Shown here: piece after piece, positions 17,257 through 25,631 of the stretch | Position numbering within the stretch: the stretch's first letter is position 1 | How the letters are laid out: each line of letters begins with the position of its first letter | Assembly: GCF_041734645.1 (NCBI RefSeq) | Contig: NZ_CP162010.1 | Location: forward strand, 1,550,001-1,614,000 | Direction: 5' to 3' | From: Rodentibacter sp901420285 | Lineage (GTDB): Bacteria > Pseudomonadota > Gammaproteobacteria > Enterobacterales > Pasteurellaceae | Length of the DNA stretch: 64,000 bases | Made by a program: the position numbers and the translations under genes | Notes under the pieces: generated by a model | The model's database searches: none | What the model was told of the DNA's origin: nothing | The model's input: the letters and a program-made list of their open reading frames with translations, nothing else

Positions 17257-17356
17257 AGGATCTCCTAAAGTAAGTAAAAAACGAATGCGGTATTTTTAAT
17301 GAATTTAGAATATATACGCCAAGAACTTTTAGTTAATTGATATGTGATTTAGAAAT

Positions 17357-17396
17357 AACAATCCGCACATTTACGTGCGGATTGTTATTTTTTTTG
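17357..17396 (+). terminator. strong hairpin with T-run, plus orientation
   Basis: A 12-bp perfect stem, AACAATCCGCAC (17357-17368) with GTGCGGATTGTT (17375-17386), then ATTTTTTTTG. The T-run lies on the plus strand although both flanking genes are on the minus strand, so it opposes antisense transcription or has been left in reversed context by the local rearrangement. The rest of 17257-17447 holds the yeeE upstream region and an AAAGTGCGGTT uptake word near 17420. Confidence 0.6.
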
Positions 17397-17447
17397 TAGC
17401 ATTCAGTATATTTTTAGCATAAAAGTGCGGTTATTTTCCTAAGTGTT

Positions 17448-18059
17448 TTATCTTGGTTTGGTCTCTGCTAAAAAATCATAATGCTGATTCATACGCGCTG
17501 CCCAAGTTACTAAATTTGGGGAGAGCGTGTTTAAATCTAACCCGATTTGAGTTTGACGAAATAGCCACCAGTCAATAAGACAGACGGCACTTATCGTACC
17601 GATATTTAACTGCTCACCAAATTTTGTCAGATACTTTTCCAATTCAATAAAACTACGACAATTACGTTCATTGAGTTGTTCATGCCGTGTCGTCCACCAT
17701 TCTTCCGGTGGGCGAAGCATGCGTTCAGCAAGCATTGGAATGGTATTTTCTAAAATGCCATCCACCAAAGAATGTGTCTGCAGCACCTGCCAGCGTTGCT
17801 CTCCTTGTGGAAATAAACACTGACTGTGTCCGATAGAATCGAAATATTCACTGATTAATAGACTACCAAATAACCATTCTCCGTTATCAAGTTGTAGCGC
17901 CGGAATGCGTCCAAGCGGGTTGTCTTGGTTATGTGGAGAATTGGGATCGAACGCGGATGTCACGCGTAACAATTCAATTTGTTCGTCCAATTTATGATAT
18001 TTAAGCACAGCCATCACTTTGCGCACAAAGGGACTTGTGGTGGAATACCAAAGTTTCAT
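17448..18059 (-). CDS. glutathione S-transferase family protein
   Basis: 203 residues from the ATG at 18059, chosen because AAGGAGATCATC lies just before it; a longer frame from 18077 would put the SD inside the gene. The N-terminal thioredoxin-like domain (~1-80) begins MKLWYSTTSPFVRKVMAVL, with Ser/Pro at the glutathione-binding turn, and has the conserved GRIPALQLDNGEWLFGS block; a helical C-terminal domain follows (~90-200). Resembles the YibF type. Substrate unknown. It is flanked on both sides by yeeE-derived sequence, suggesting it was caught in a local duplication. Confidence 0.85.
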   Translation of the reverse strand: MKLWYSTTSPFVRKVMAVLKYHKLDEQIELLRVTSAFDPNSPHNQDNPLGRIPALQLDNGEWLFGSLLISEYFDSIGHSQCLFPQGEQRWQVLQTHSLVDGILENTIPMLAERMLRPPEEWWTTRHEQLNERNCRSFIELEKYLTKFGEQLNIGTISAVCLIDWWLFRQTQIGLDLNTLSPNLVTWAARMNQHYDFLAETKPR

Positions 18060-18173
18060 GATGATCTCCTTGTTCATTGCATTTTGGAAGCCTATAAAAG
18101 ACAGTTAAATTTTACCGCACTTTTCCAATGACTTCTCTCTTGGGAAAGCAAAACGTTACGGTGGACACGAAAA

Positions 18174-18443
18174 TTACGTCACTTGATAACTTTGTGTCCG
18201 CCAGTATTTTTCAAATAACAAATGGGCTAAACCTGTTTTTCTTGGTTTAAGCGTTACTAATTTGGGCGCCGGTTTGGTTAAATGTTTATATACATAATAA
18301 CCGGTAATCAAGCTAAGTAATGCAACAAACATTTTGTTGTTTTTGGTGACATATAAATCACGAAATGCACCGGTGATACAAAAACACCCACGTTGCATCA
18401 CAAAGCCAAGCAAAATACCACAAAATAATCCTGTTAAAAGCAT
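18174..18443 (-). pseudogene. internally deleted second copy of yeeE
   Basis: Reads MLLTGLFCGILLGFVMQRG as yeeE does, then jumps from KNNKMFVAL to LSLITGYYVYKHL, skipping exactly 345 bp (115 codons) of the intact gene. The junction coincides with the 10-bp word TAAGTAATGC, present at both deletion ends in the intact gene (16782-16791 and 17127-17136). The frame stays open for about 70 yeeE-derived residues, then runs into unrelated sequence. The SD and upstream 100 bp are nearly identical to those of yeeE. One conserved-loop residue differs (QRGCFC instead of QRGRFC). It lacks most membrane segments and two of three Cys loops, so transport is very unlikely. Confidence 0.85.
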
Positions 18444-18541
18444 AGGATCTCCTAAAGTAAGTAAAAAACGCATGCGGTATTTTTAATGAATTTAGAATAT
18501 ATACGTCAAGAACTTTTAGTTAATTGATATGTGATTTAGAT
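18444..18541. repeat. duplicated yeeE upstream region
   Basis: Almost identical to 17257-17352 for about 98 bp (few substitutions), including the SD, an ACG(A/C)ATGCGGTATTTTT word and an AT-rich promoter-like stretch. Together with the pseudogene it defines a segmental duplication flanking the GST gene. Confidence 0.85.
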
Positions 18542-18542
18542 A

Positions 18543-18579
18543 TAAAAAATAAGGTTAAAAAATAGATATTTTTAACCCT
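18543..18579 (-). terminator. terminator of the ter operon
   Basis: Minus strand: AGGGTTAAAAA ... TTTTTAACCTT stem (right arm about 18569-18579, left arm 18551-18561) followed by ATTTTTTAT, about 27 bp beyond the last ter gene. Confidence 0.75.
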
Positions 18580-18605
18580 ACTTGGTATGGATATTCTAAA
18601 AGTAT

Positions 18606-19253
18606 TTATTTAGATCCTGCTGAGAATTCAAATCCCCAGTCATAATAGTTACTACAATCTGCGTGCCCATTAAAGAAGTTGATATCTTTTCGAACTGACA
18701 TTTGAGTTCCATCAAAATCAATAGTTGCAATGGCGCAGAATGTACGAGGATCAGTTTGTTTACCCATTTCAACGACGATTTCAGGTTGATTTGGCACTTT
18801 AACAGTAACAATAGCATCAGATTCAGCCCATTTTGCTACTCCTTCATAAATGAAACAGTAAATTACTAAGCGGCGTAAATCCCGAATCCCTTTGGGGTTA
18901 ACTAAAATATTTTCCCCCTCAGATGAACTTCCATTTCTATCATCACCACAGTGCCATACCCAAGGTGCTTGTATATAGCAACCTTGACGAGTTAAGCGTT
19001 CTTTTGAGCCACCACGGCCTTTAGAAAATTGCAGACCATCAATCAAAGATGCTGTTCCATCCTGTAACTCCCAATAACAACCAAGATCTAAGTCAATTTC
19101 TTTGGTTTTTCCAAATAAACTACCAAAAAAGCCTACTGGTTTTTGTTGTGTCCAGTTTAAGTTAATGGTTATTTGTTGATCTATAGCTTTTGATAGATCA
19201 ATTTTATGAGAGTCACCTTTTTTCTCTAACGTAATTTTGCTTAGTGAAACCAT
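18606..19253 (-). CDS. TerD-superfamily protein (TerA/TerD-like)
   Basis: 215 residues from the ATG at 19253 (TTGGAG SD seven bases upstream; the frame also offers a weaker TTG at 19265). The N-terminus MVSLSKITLEKKGDSHKIDLSK and the beta-strand block EIDLDLGCYWELQDGTASLIDGL fit the TerD/TerA calcium-binding fold, with acidic pairs at the places used for metal in TerD. It also has WVWHCGDDRNGSSSEGE and a C-terminal INFFNGHADCSNYYDWG. TerD-fold proteins act in the cytoplasm or at the membrane face in tellurite/phage/stress response complexes. Last gene of the operon, 12 bp after terD. Confidence 0.8.
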   Translation of the reverse strand: MVSLSKITLEKKGDSHKIDLSKAIDQQITINLNWTQQKPVGFFGSLFGKTKEIDLDLGCYWELQDGTASLIDGLQFSKGRGGSKERLTRQGCYIQAPWVWHCGDDRNGSSSEGENILVNPKGIRDLRRLVIYCFIYEGVAKWAESDAIVTVKVPNQPEIVVEMGKQTDPRTFCAIATIDFDGTQMSVRKDINFFNGHADCSNYYDWGFEFSAGSK

Positions 19254-19265
19254 TTGTAACTCCAA

Positions 19266-19844
19266 TTAACCCACATTTACTCCATATTGCTTGCAAAGTG
19301 CATATAGTCCGCCAGCATAACCTTGGCCTATTGCACGGAATTTCCATTCACCGTTATGGCGATAAATTTCACCAAATACCATGGCTGTTTCTGTACTGTA
19401 ATCTTCAGAAAGATCAAAACGAACAATTTCATCACCAGTATCATTATTAACAATACGTACGAATGCATTGCTGACTTGACCAAAATTTTGACGACGAGCT
19501 TCTGCATCGTGAATAGTTACAGTAATAAAAAGTGATTTGATATTGCTTTCTACTTTATCTAATCTAACAATTACGCTTTCATCATCACCATCGCCGTCTC
19601 CAGTCAGGTTATCCCCAGTATGTTCTACACCACCACAAGGTGAAACTAATTGATTATAGAAAATGAAATAGCTATCAGAAGGCACTTTAGCGTTTTCTGT
19701 TGCCATAAATACACTTGCGTCTAAGTCAAAGTCTTGCCCATCGGTTGAACGAGCGTCCCAACCTAAACCAACCAATACATTTTTTAAACTCGGATCGGTT
19801 TTACTTAATGAAACATTTTGACCTTTTGTTAATGAAATTGCCAT
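19266..19844 (-). CDS. terD: TerD family stress protein
   Basis: 192 residues, the standard TerD length. N-terminus MAISLTKGQNVSLSKTDPSL, then GLGWDARSTDGQDFDLDASVF, GDNLTGDGDGDDE (calcium-binding acidic loop, ~76-88) and the C-terminal GEIYRHNGEWKFRAIGQGY are hallmark TerD sequences. TerD-domain proteins bind Ca2+ and are central to tellurite-resistance/general stress systems. TerE is the nearest alternative name. SD CTGGAGAACT precedes the ATG. It sits between the kinase and the second TerD-superfamily gene. Confidence 0.92.
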   Translation of the reverse strand: MAISLTKGQNVSLSKTDPSLKNVLVGLGWDARSTDGQDFDLDASVFMATENAKVPSDSYFIFYNQLVSPCGGVEHTGDNLTGDGDGDDESVIVRLDKVESNIKSLFITVTIHDAEARRQNFGQVSNAFVRIVNNDTGDEIVRFDLSEDYSTETAMVFGEIYRHNGEWKFRAIGQGYAGGLYALCKQYGVNVG

Positions 19845-19880
19845 TTTATAGTTCTCCAGTTGTTATTGGGTTAATAAATC

Positions 19881-21380
19881 TTATACACCTGCTATTTGAA
19901 CAACGATAAGTCGTCCACCCTCGCCCTTTTTCAAAAGAATTTTTGTGCTTTCTTCAAGCTTCACTTTTCCGCCAATAGGAATAAGTTGTTTAGTATTTAT
20001 ATCTACCATATCAGGCAGATTTTCATTCACGAGCCACCAATTTCCTTGATGTTGAATGAAATAACCAACGCGTTTAGCATCTTCGGCTTTTAATTTTTCA
20101 TTAGGAAATACGCGGTTGTCAGCGTGCCATTTAAAAAGTGATTGCCCGCTGTAGACCATAATTCTGTGATTATCAGGGCGATAATGGCCATTTGGTGCAG
20201 CAGAATACAAATTTAACACAGGTAATTTACCTTGATGTGCTGTGCCACAAAACGGACATTTAGGCAATTTAGAATTATCAAAGACATACCATTTCTGCTC
20301 ACAGCTTGAATTTGGGCAAGGTTGCAGCAGATCCACAGTTTTGACTAATGCCTGTTCCCATTCATCTGCTGTCGGGCGAGCAATAGGATTATGCAAGCCG
20401 TCAATAAAGGCGCGTTTAAATAATTCGCTTAAATAAGGGCCAGTAATGATATAAGGCATTTTTTGTGTGTCTTTCCAAGGCTGTTCGCTAGGTTTAACAT
20501 TCCCTATTTTTATACGATTAGAATGATCGGTTGGGTGTTCAATGAATAACGCCTTTTCTCCCATTCCTAATTCTTCATCACGCTGGCTATCATTCATATC
20601 AAAAACCTTATCGCCTCGAAGTGGATGGCGATAAAGTAAGTACATATAAATTAAAACAGCTAATGCGTGTAAATCCGTAGTTCTGCTAGGTAACTTACGC
20701 TTAGGATCGTTTTTATCTAAATGTTGTGTTGCCACTACTTCAGGTGCAATAAAATCAGGTGTTCCCACAACAGTTGGCGGATGTTTCCCTGGCACCACTA
20801 AACCGTCAATATCAATCAAACTCGCTTGACCAGTTGTTGGGTCGATTAAACAGTTTTTGTAACCTAAGTCACTATGACTTAATCCAGCCATATGCATACG
20901 GCGAACGGCACGAGCCAGCATCAAACAGACTTTCAAATGCAACATCCAATCGCCTAACTCTCGAGAGTCAAGAAACTTATTGCGATTAGAAGCACTGGCG
21001 AACCATTTACCGTCTTTATCTTTGCCTTTAATGCCTAACATATCGTTATTACGGCTACCATATTGGAAGAAAAAACAATCACGATAGAAAGGGCTAACCA
21101 CGCCTAATTTGCCTTGATATTCCACTACTGCCGTAGGCCAGCAGAATAATTTTTTCAGATATTCGCCACCTTCCTGATTGAAGATCTTTTCACGATAAGT
21201 ACCAGTTATCATTTCTAACCGCTCTTTTGTGGCAAGATCGGCAGGTTCACGAAAGAAAGCGACGACATAATCTTTATTGGGGGAAAACATTACATCTTTC
21301 ATTCCCCCTTGTGCTTTCACTTCATCAACAAATTGAATTTGTTCGCCATTTGTTGCGGTGAGTGTAATGATCTTATTCAT
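19881..21380 (-). CDS. serine/threonine kinase-like protein with zinc ribbon (TerY-P triad kinase)
   Basis: 499 residues. Kinase-like domain (~20-345): catalytic loop HSDLGYKNCLID (169-180, HSD replacing HRD, with the following Asn), metal loop LIDIDG in place of DFG (188-193), then GTPDFIAPEV (206-215), the P+1/APE element. The usual VAIK lysine is not obvious; the equivalent strand reads DYVVAFFREP. After the kinase comes a four-Cys zinc ribbon (Cys355, 360, 375, 378) and a beta-rich tail of about 120 residues that may be FHA-like (inference). It overlaps the phosphatase gene by 8 bp. Fits the kinase of the TerY-phosphatase-kinase triad described for Ter systems. Confidence 0.82.
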   Translation of the reverse strand: MNKIITLTATNGEQIQFVDEVKAQGGMKDVMFSPNKDYVVAFFREPADLATKERLEMITGTYREKIFNQEGGEYLKKLFCWPTAVVEYQGKLGVVSPFYRDCFFFQYGSRNNDMLGIKGKDKDGKWFASASNRNKFLDSRELGDWMLHLKVCLMLARAVRRMHMAGLSHSDLGYKNCLIDPTTGQASLIDIDGLVVPGKHPPTVVGTPDFIAPEVVATQHLDKNDPKRKLPSRTTDLHALAVLIYMYLLYRHPLRGDKVFDMNDSQRDEELGMGEKALFIEHPTDHSNRIKIGNVKPSEQPWKDTQKMPYIITGPYLSELFKRAFIDGLHNPIARPTADEWEQALVKTVDLLQPCPNSSCEQKWYVFDNSKLPKCPFCGTAHQGKLPVLNLYSAAPNGHYRPDNHRIMVYSGQSLFKWHADNRVFPNEKLKAEDAKRVGYFIQHQGNWWLVNENLPDMVDINTKQLIPIGGKVKLEESTKILLKKGEGGRLIVVQIAGV

Positions 21381-22905
21381 CCTTTTCCCTTTCTTGAATT
21401 ACGACATCACTCGCTTTGCTCAACGAAACCACTTTTGTTTTATCATTTTGTGGTACATTAATGTTTCTTTCTGGATCATTTACAATTTGCTGTGAATTTT
21501 CGACCACTTGTATTGGTGTATGAATTTCTTCTTGATATTGAGCTGAATAAGTAATGCCTTTCCATTCAGATTCAGGAATGAAAACAGCTAAAGTGCGATC
21601 ATCATGTTCACCTTTTGAGAAGAAATCGAGCCAGTTTTCCAAGGATTTTTCAGGTTTTTCTGCTTGCAATGGCGTATGCAATTCTTCCCAGAATGTTTGC
21701 CAAGCTTCAAATGTATTGAGTTGTGCATCAGTCTGAAATTTAGGATCGGAAACACCATCTGTCATTAACATTAAAATGGGTGGATAATCGCGAATATCCG
21801 TGCAAATACGCATCGTGATTTTTTCAACGTTAGCTTCGCCTAAAGTTAAAAATTGTGTTTCACCAGAATATTGCCCAGAATCAACTTCACCTAATAATTT
21901 GACGTTTTGAGTAGCTGGATCAAAAATTGCAATTGCGCCATCTCCCACCCAATAACAGGCAGTAAACCATTTACCGTCAATTAAAGGTAAAGTAAATGCC
22001 AGCAATAATGTGCAAGAAAGCGATTTTTGTTCAATCACTGCATCTCTAGCTTCCGTTTCTTGAGCAAGATAAGCGGCTTGAACAGCTTCTTTAAAAATTA
22101 CTTTAGTGATGTAAGCAAGCTCTTGTTCATTTTTTTGAGCCAGTTTCTGATAATCTTTGCCTTCAATACTAAGTAATTCAAACACTTTATCTTGTGCCGC
22201 ATTGACGGCTAATTTTGAACCTTGGCGAGAAAATTCCGCACTCCCTGCTCCATCTGCCACGGCTAGAAAATGTACTTTTGACTTCTCGTGATAACCGATA
22301 GCAAAGTCATCATCACAGCAGGTTCCTTTCATAGCATGCGTACGTCCACGCATACGAGCTGCAATTAATTGACCACTCTCTGTTGTGATTCTTTTATTCG
22401 CACTATCCGGTTTCCAAAAACGTGATTTAGGATCAGAAGGAATGTTTTTCCATAAATATTTAGGATTTGGATTAACAAACAATGTAGTATGAGCTAAATG
22501 GTCGTCATCAAGTTGAAAAGTCACTAAAAATTCACCGCTCTTTGTCGGAGTACCTTCCAAAGTTTGGTTTTCTATATTCCAAGTTAATCCAATATCATTT
22601 TCTATTTTGATGGATTGAACTAAAGGCAAGTCGGCAGGTTTTAAGTAAGTGTAAGGCTCGTCTTGCTTCGCATTTGGAAGTGTAATAATGAGCTCTTTTT
22701 TGTGTATCAGAGTAATTTCTGTTGGTTGAAGTATCAACATATCATTTTCCAGTAATGTTGAATTTGTAGATGTTTGAAAGCGTTGCCACATTTCTGAAAG
22801 ATGGGTAATGAGTGTAAAATTTTGGCTTGCAAAAGCATCAAGCCATTTTTCATCGGCTTGATTGAGCCACAATTTAAATTTTTCTAATTGTTCTGTTGCG
22901 TTCAT
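21373..22905 (-). CDS. PP2C-type protein phosphatase with N-terminal Ig-like domain
   Basis: 510 residues. N-terminal helical ~60 residues, then a putative immunoglobulin-like module around 90-155 (GLTWNIENQTLEGTPTKSGE pattern), then a PP2C domain (~180-445): GTCCDDDFAIGY, FLAVADGAGSAEFSRQGSKL with the metal-binding Asp of the DGxGS motif, VGDGAIAIF and LMTDGVSDP. The tail (~450-510) is Pro/Asn/Gln-rich and looks disordered. PP2C enzymes remove phosphate from Ser/Thr; its partner is probably the kinase encoded next, with which it overlaps by 8 bp. Start is 2 bp after the zinc-ribbon vWA gene. Confidence 0.85.
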   Translation of the reverse strand: MNATEQLEKFKLWLNQADEKWLDAFASQNFTLITHLSEMWQRFQTSTNSTLLENDMLILQPTEITLIHKKELIITLPNAKQDEPYTYLKPADLPLVQSIKIENDIGLTWNIENQTLEGTPTKSGEFLVTFQLDDDHLAHTTLFVNPNPKYLWKNIPSDPKSRFWKPDSANKRITTESGQLIAARMRGRTHAMKGTCCDDDFAIGYHEKSKVHFLAVADGAGSAEFSRQGSKLAVNAAQDKVFELLSIEGKDYQKLAQKNEQELAYITKVIFKEAVQAAYLAQETEARDAVIEQKSLSCTLLLAFTLPLIDGKWFTACYWVGDGAIAIFDPATQNVKLLGEVDSGQYSGETQFLTLGEANVEKITMRICTDIRDYPPILMLMTDGVSDPKFQTDAQLNTFEAWQTFWEELHTPLQAEKPEKSLENWLDFFSKGEHDDRTLAVFIPESEWKGITYSAQYQEEIHTPIQVVENSQQIVNDPERNINVPQNDKTKVVSLSKASDVVIQEREKDE

Positions 22906-22907
22906 CT

Positions 22908-23945
22908 TTAGCCCCTTGCACGACTAATGTCGAAATCAATGTCATCAGCTTCATCATTGAAATATAAGGTTTCATTACAACCAGGGCAGACAACTTCTTT
23001 TTCTCCATTGGCACAGAAAATTTGACCACAGTTGCACATACACAAGCCAAACGCAGCACCACAATGGGGACAACCGCCACCACCCCAAAGTTGGGATGTT
23101 GAGATTTTGCTATGATTTGGACGATGATCAGACCAATCTTCATAATCTTTTTCAGCGGGGTAAACGCCAACATATTGGAAAATTACATTGTCCAATGGGC
23201 TGCTTTCGATGCGTTCATATTTCATTAAATAAGGCAATTTTACCTTGCTACATTTACCCACGATGATTGCATAATTTTCATCTAAAGCGACCGCTTGATC
23301 TTTTTCTTTAATTAAAGAAATTGCACCGCTTTCTAAAATTTCTTTATTTAGCGAAACAGATAACTCCACACCTAACGAACGGCTTTGGCTTAAAATAGAA
23401 TCAGCAACAGATTCACATAAAGCGCGGTAAACTTTTTCAATATCGTCATCATCAAGGCGATAAGTTAAGTTGCTGATCTCACTTAGGGTATTGAGATTGG
23501 CAAATTTTCCAATGCCGATATTGATTAGCTTCGCTTTATTTTGAAAATGGTGTTTCCAGCGAGAAATAGCTTGTGCAGGATCATCTGTTGGCGCTCCATC
23601 AGACATTAGATAAACCAGCGGTTTCCAATCACCTTTTTTCTCTGGAGTACTACGCACAATATCTTTTTCCAAGGAATCCATTAAATGATTCAGTACTGCA
23701 CCAATAGATGTGCCAGAACCAATCGGCAAACGGGGTGGGTAAAAACTCATTAATTCCGTTAATGGTGCAAGCGTACCAGCCGCCCCAGCAAATGCGATCA
23801 CAGAAAGATAAACAGATTCCAACGCGTAAGGATCACGGCGAAGTTGATTAACCAAGCGGCTAATGCCTTCTTGCATTTGACGAAGATTTTCACCAACCAT
23901 ACTTTCAGAGATATCAACAACAAGATAAACAGGTAAACGACGCAT
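22908..23945 (-). CDS. vWA-domain protein with C-terminal zinc ribbon (TerY-like)
   Basis: 345 residues. vWA domain ~1-200 begins MRRLPVYLVVDISESM with MIDAS residues DISES, Thr in GSGTSIG and Asp in MSDGAPTDD. The C-terminal ~60 residues carry about eight Cys (CPHCG, CMCNCG, FCANG, VCPGC), a TerY-C-type zinc ribbon. The middle part (200-280) links them. In Ter systems TerY vWA proteins are thought to organise complexes with phosphatase and kinase, which here are the next two genes. 8 bp after the preceding vWA gene. Confidence 0.85.
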   Translation of the reverse strand: MRRLPVYLVVDISESMVGENLRQMQEGISRLVNQLRRDPYALESVYLSVIAFAGAAGTLAPLTELMSFYPPRLPIGSGTSIGAVLNHLMDSLEKDIVRSTPEKKGDWKPLVYLMSDGAPTDDPAQAISRWKHHFQNKAKLINIGIGKFANLNTLSEISNLTYRLDDDDIEKVYRALCESVADSILSQSRSLGVELSVSLNKEILESGAISLIKEKDQAVALDENYAIIVGKCSKVKLPYLMKYERIESSPLDNVIFQYVGVYPAEKDYEDWSDHRPNHSKISTSQLWGGGGCPHCGAAFGLCMCNCGQIFCANGEKEVVCPGCNETLYFNDEADDIDFDISRARG

Positions 23946-23953
23946 AATGTTTC

Positions 23954-24592
23954 CTACAATACGATATTAATTTCATCAGGTGGCGGTGGCAGGCTGTTAT
24001 TATCAACTGCACCCACACTAACACTGGTTTGAGCTACGGAAGCAGATACCCATTGGAAGAACTGAGCAAAACTATTCGCATCCATCGTATCTAACGACAC
24101 AACGGTATCCGTCAATTTCTTTAAGATAGTCGGATCTGCTTTAGGGCCTGCGGCACAAGCCACAATATTGCCGAAATTTAGACTTTTGATTTGTGGAATA
24201 GCTTGCTCATAAGCGAGCGTGTCAGAAGGTTTGCCATCGGTAAGCAAGATTAAAATTGGTCGCCAATCACCTTTTTGATCAGGTGTTGCAAGAATGCGAT
24301 CTTTTTTGACTGTTTGGACAATCTCTTCTAACAATTTTCCAAGAAAAGTTGCCCCACTTTCAGGGCAAGAAATCGTTGGCAATACCACATTTTCAAGTGC
24401 AGTCAGTGGCAAAACATTTTTGATCTGTATATCAAAAGTGAAAATAGAAAGATAAACACTTTCAAGCGCGTAAGGATTTTGTCTTAATGCAGAAAGCAGT
24501 GATTGCAATCCGACATTCACTGCTTCAATAGGCTCACCTTTCATTGAGCCTGAAGTATCAATACAAATATAAGTGAGTAGTCTTCTAGACAT
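23954..24592 (-). CDS. TerY-like vWA-domain protein
   Basis: 212 residues, almost wholly one vWA domain. MIDAS motif DTSGSM (residues ~12-17), Thr in SGATFLG, Asp in LTDGKPSD. It ends PPPPDEINIVL, nearly the same ending as its neighbour (PPPPAELNIVL), so the two arose by duplication but differ in most loops. Cytoplasmic, without signal peptide. Lies between the two other vWA genes, 16 and 8 bp apart. Confidence 0.86.
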   Translation of the reverse strand: MSRRLLTYICIDTSGSMKGEPIEAVNVGLQSLLSALRQNPYALESVYLSIFTFDIQIKNVLPLTALENVVLPTISCPESGATFLGKLLEEIVQTVKKDRILATPDQKGDWRPILILLTDGKPSDTLAYEQAIPQIKSLNFGNIVACAAGPKADPTILKKLTDTVVSLDTMDANSFAQFFQWVSASVAQTSVSVGAVDNNSLPPPPDEINIVL

Positions 24593-24608
24593 ATCTACAC
24601 AACCTAAA

Positions 24609-25247
24609 TTATAAAACGATATTTAATTCTGCCGGTGGTGGCGGTAATTCACCTAATCCGCCCACATCTTTTTTGTTGAGATCGACTTTTTGGCTTGAAA
24701 CAGAAATCGACGCAGAAACCCATTTAAAGAAGGCTTTAATTGAGTTTGCATCAGCAGTATCTAATGACACCACGCTTTCTGTAATTTGTTTTAATACGTT
24801 GGTATCAGCTCCGGCACCAGCTGCACAAGCGACAAAGGTTCCAGTTTTCACTGTTCTCAATGCATTAATTCCCTTTTGCAGATCGTCTGTTGGCACGCCA
24901 TCAGAAAGTAAAAATACAACTGGTTTCCAGTCACCTTTTATTTCAGCAGAACCTTTTTGTACTTCGCGATTGATACAATCTGTAAGTAAACTTAACGCTT
25001 CGCCCATTGATGTTAAGCCTGATGCTTCAATAGTTGGAAGTTGGAAACTCATTAGCTCTGTGAGTGGTGTAACTTGTTTGGCTTTGCTATCAAAAGTAAT
25101 CACAGATAGATAAGCCGTTTCTAATGCGTAAGGATCTTGACGCAAGGCAGAGACTAGCATTTGTAAACCATTACGCACAGATTCAATAGCCTCGCCCATC
25201 ATTGAGCCAGAAGTATCGACTAATAAATAAACAGGTAAACGACGCAT
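24609..25247 (-). CDS. TerY-like vWA-domain protein
   Basis: 212 residues from the ATG at 25247, which follows AGGGAGAAAATTT; the open frame reaches further back to 25268 but without an SD. Starts MRRLPVYLLVDTSGSMMGEAIE with MIDAS DTSGS; Ser/Thr in LTSMGEA and Asp in LSDGVPTDD complete the metal site. Ends GELPPPPAELNIVL. Closest relative in the window is the next gene. First of three vWA genes in the operon. Confidence 0.87.
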   Translation of the reverse strand: MRRLPVYLLVDTSGSMMGEAIESVRNGLQMLVSALRQDPYALETAYLSVITFDSKAKQVTPLTELMSFQLPTIEASGLTSMGEALSLLTDCINREVQKGSAEIKGDWKPVVFLLSDGVPTDDLQKGINALRTVKTGTFVACAAGAGADTNVLKQITESVVSLDTADANSIKAFFKWVSASISVSSQKVDLNKKDVGGLGELPPPPAELNIVL

Positions 25248-25258
25248 AAATTTTCTCC

Positions 25259-25627
25259 CTAATAACAATTTTGAGCTGGAATACCATTTTTACGGTTTAA
25301 TTCCATTGCGACTTTACAAGCTGAATAAGATTGTTTACCCGCACAATTTTGATTAAACCAATCGATCATTTGTGAATGTTGTGCAACTTGCTGGTTATAC
25401 GTATTTACGGAAGCGATAGAGTATTGATCAACATAGGTATTTTGAAGTGAATCACCTAACCATTTCGCTTGGTTGTAGATTTCAACACATTGTTGTTCCA
25501 TTTCATCACTAATTACTGGAACATATCCACGTGTAGATGATGTTGGTGGCGTTATATAGTATTGGTTTGCCAAAGCATTTGTAGTGGTAAAATAAGCGGT
25601 CAGAAGAATCAATTTCTTTACGTTCAT
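25259..25627 (-). CDS. small secreted Cys-containing protein of unknown function
   Basis: 122 residues from the ATG at 25627 (AAGGATAATGCA in front). Upstream in-frame starts would prepend a Lys-rich piece to the signal. Residues 1-20, MNVKKLILLTAYFTTTNALA, form a signal peptide with an ALA cleavage site. The mature chain has four Cys (EQQC, QNC, SAC, QNC), probably two disulfides, and many Gln/Asn/Tyr. No family recognised. It lies between terC (4 bp) and the first vWA gene (11 bp), so it is fully embedded in the operon and the only gene of it with a predicted periplasmic product. Confidence 0.8.
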   Translation of the reverse strand: MNVKKLILLTAYFTTTNALANQYYITPPTSSTRGYVPVISDEMEQQCVEIYNQAKWLGDSLQNTYVDQYSIASVNTYNQQVAQHSQMIDWFNQNCAGKQSYSACKVAMELNRKNGIPAQNCY

Positions 25628-25631
25628 TGCA

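Noticed and set aside
16277..17299. Plus-strand frames inside yeeE
   Set aside because: Antisense shadows of a clear membrane-protein gene.
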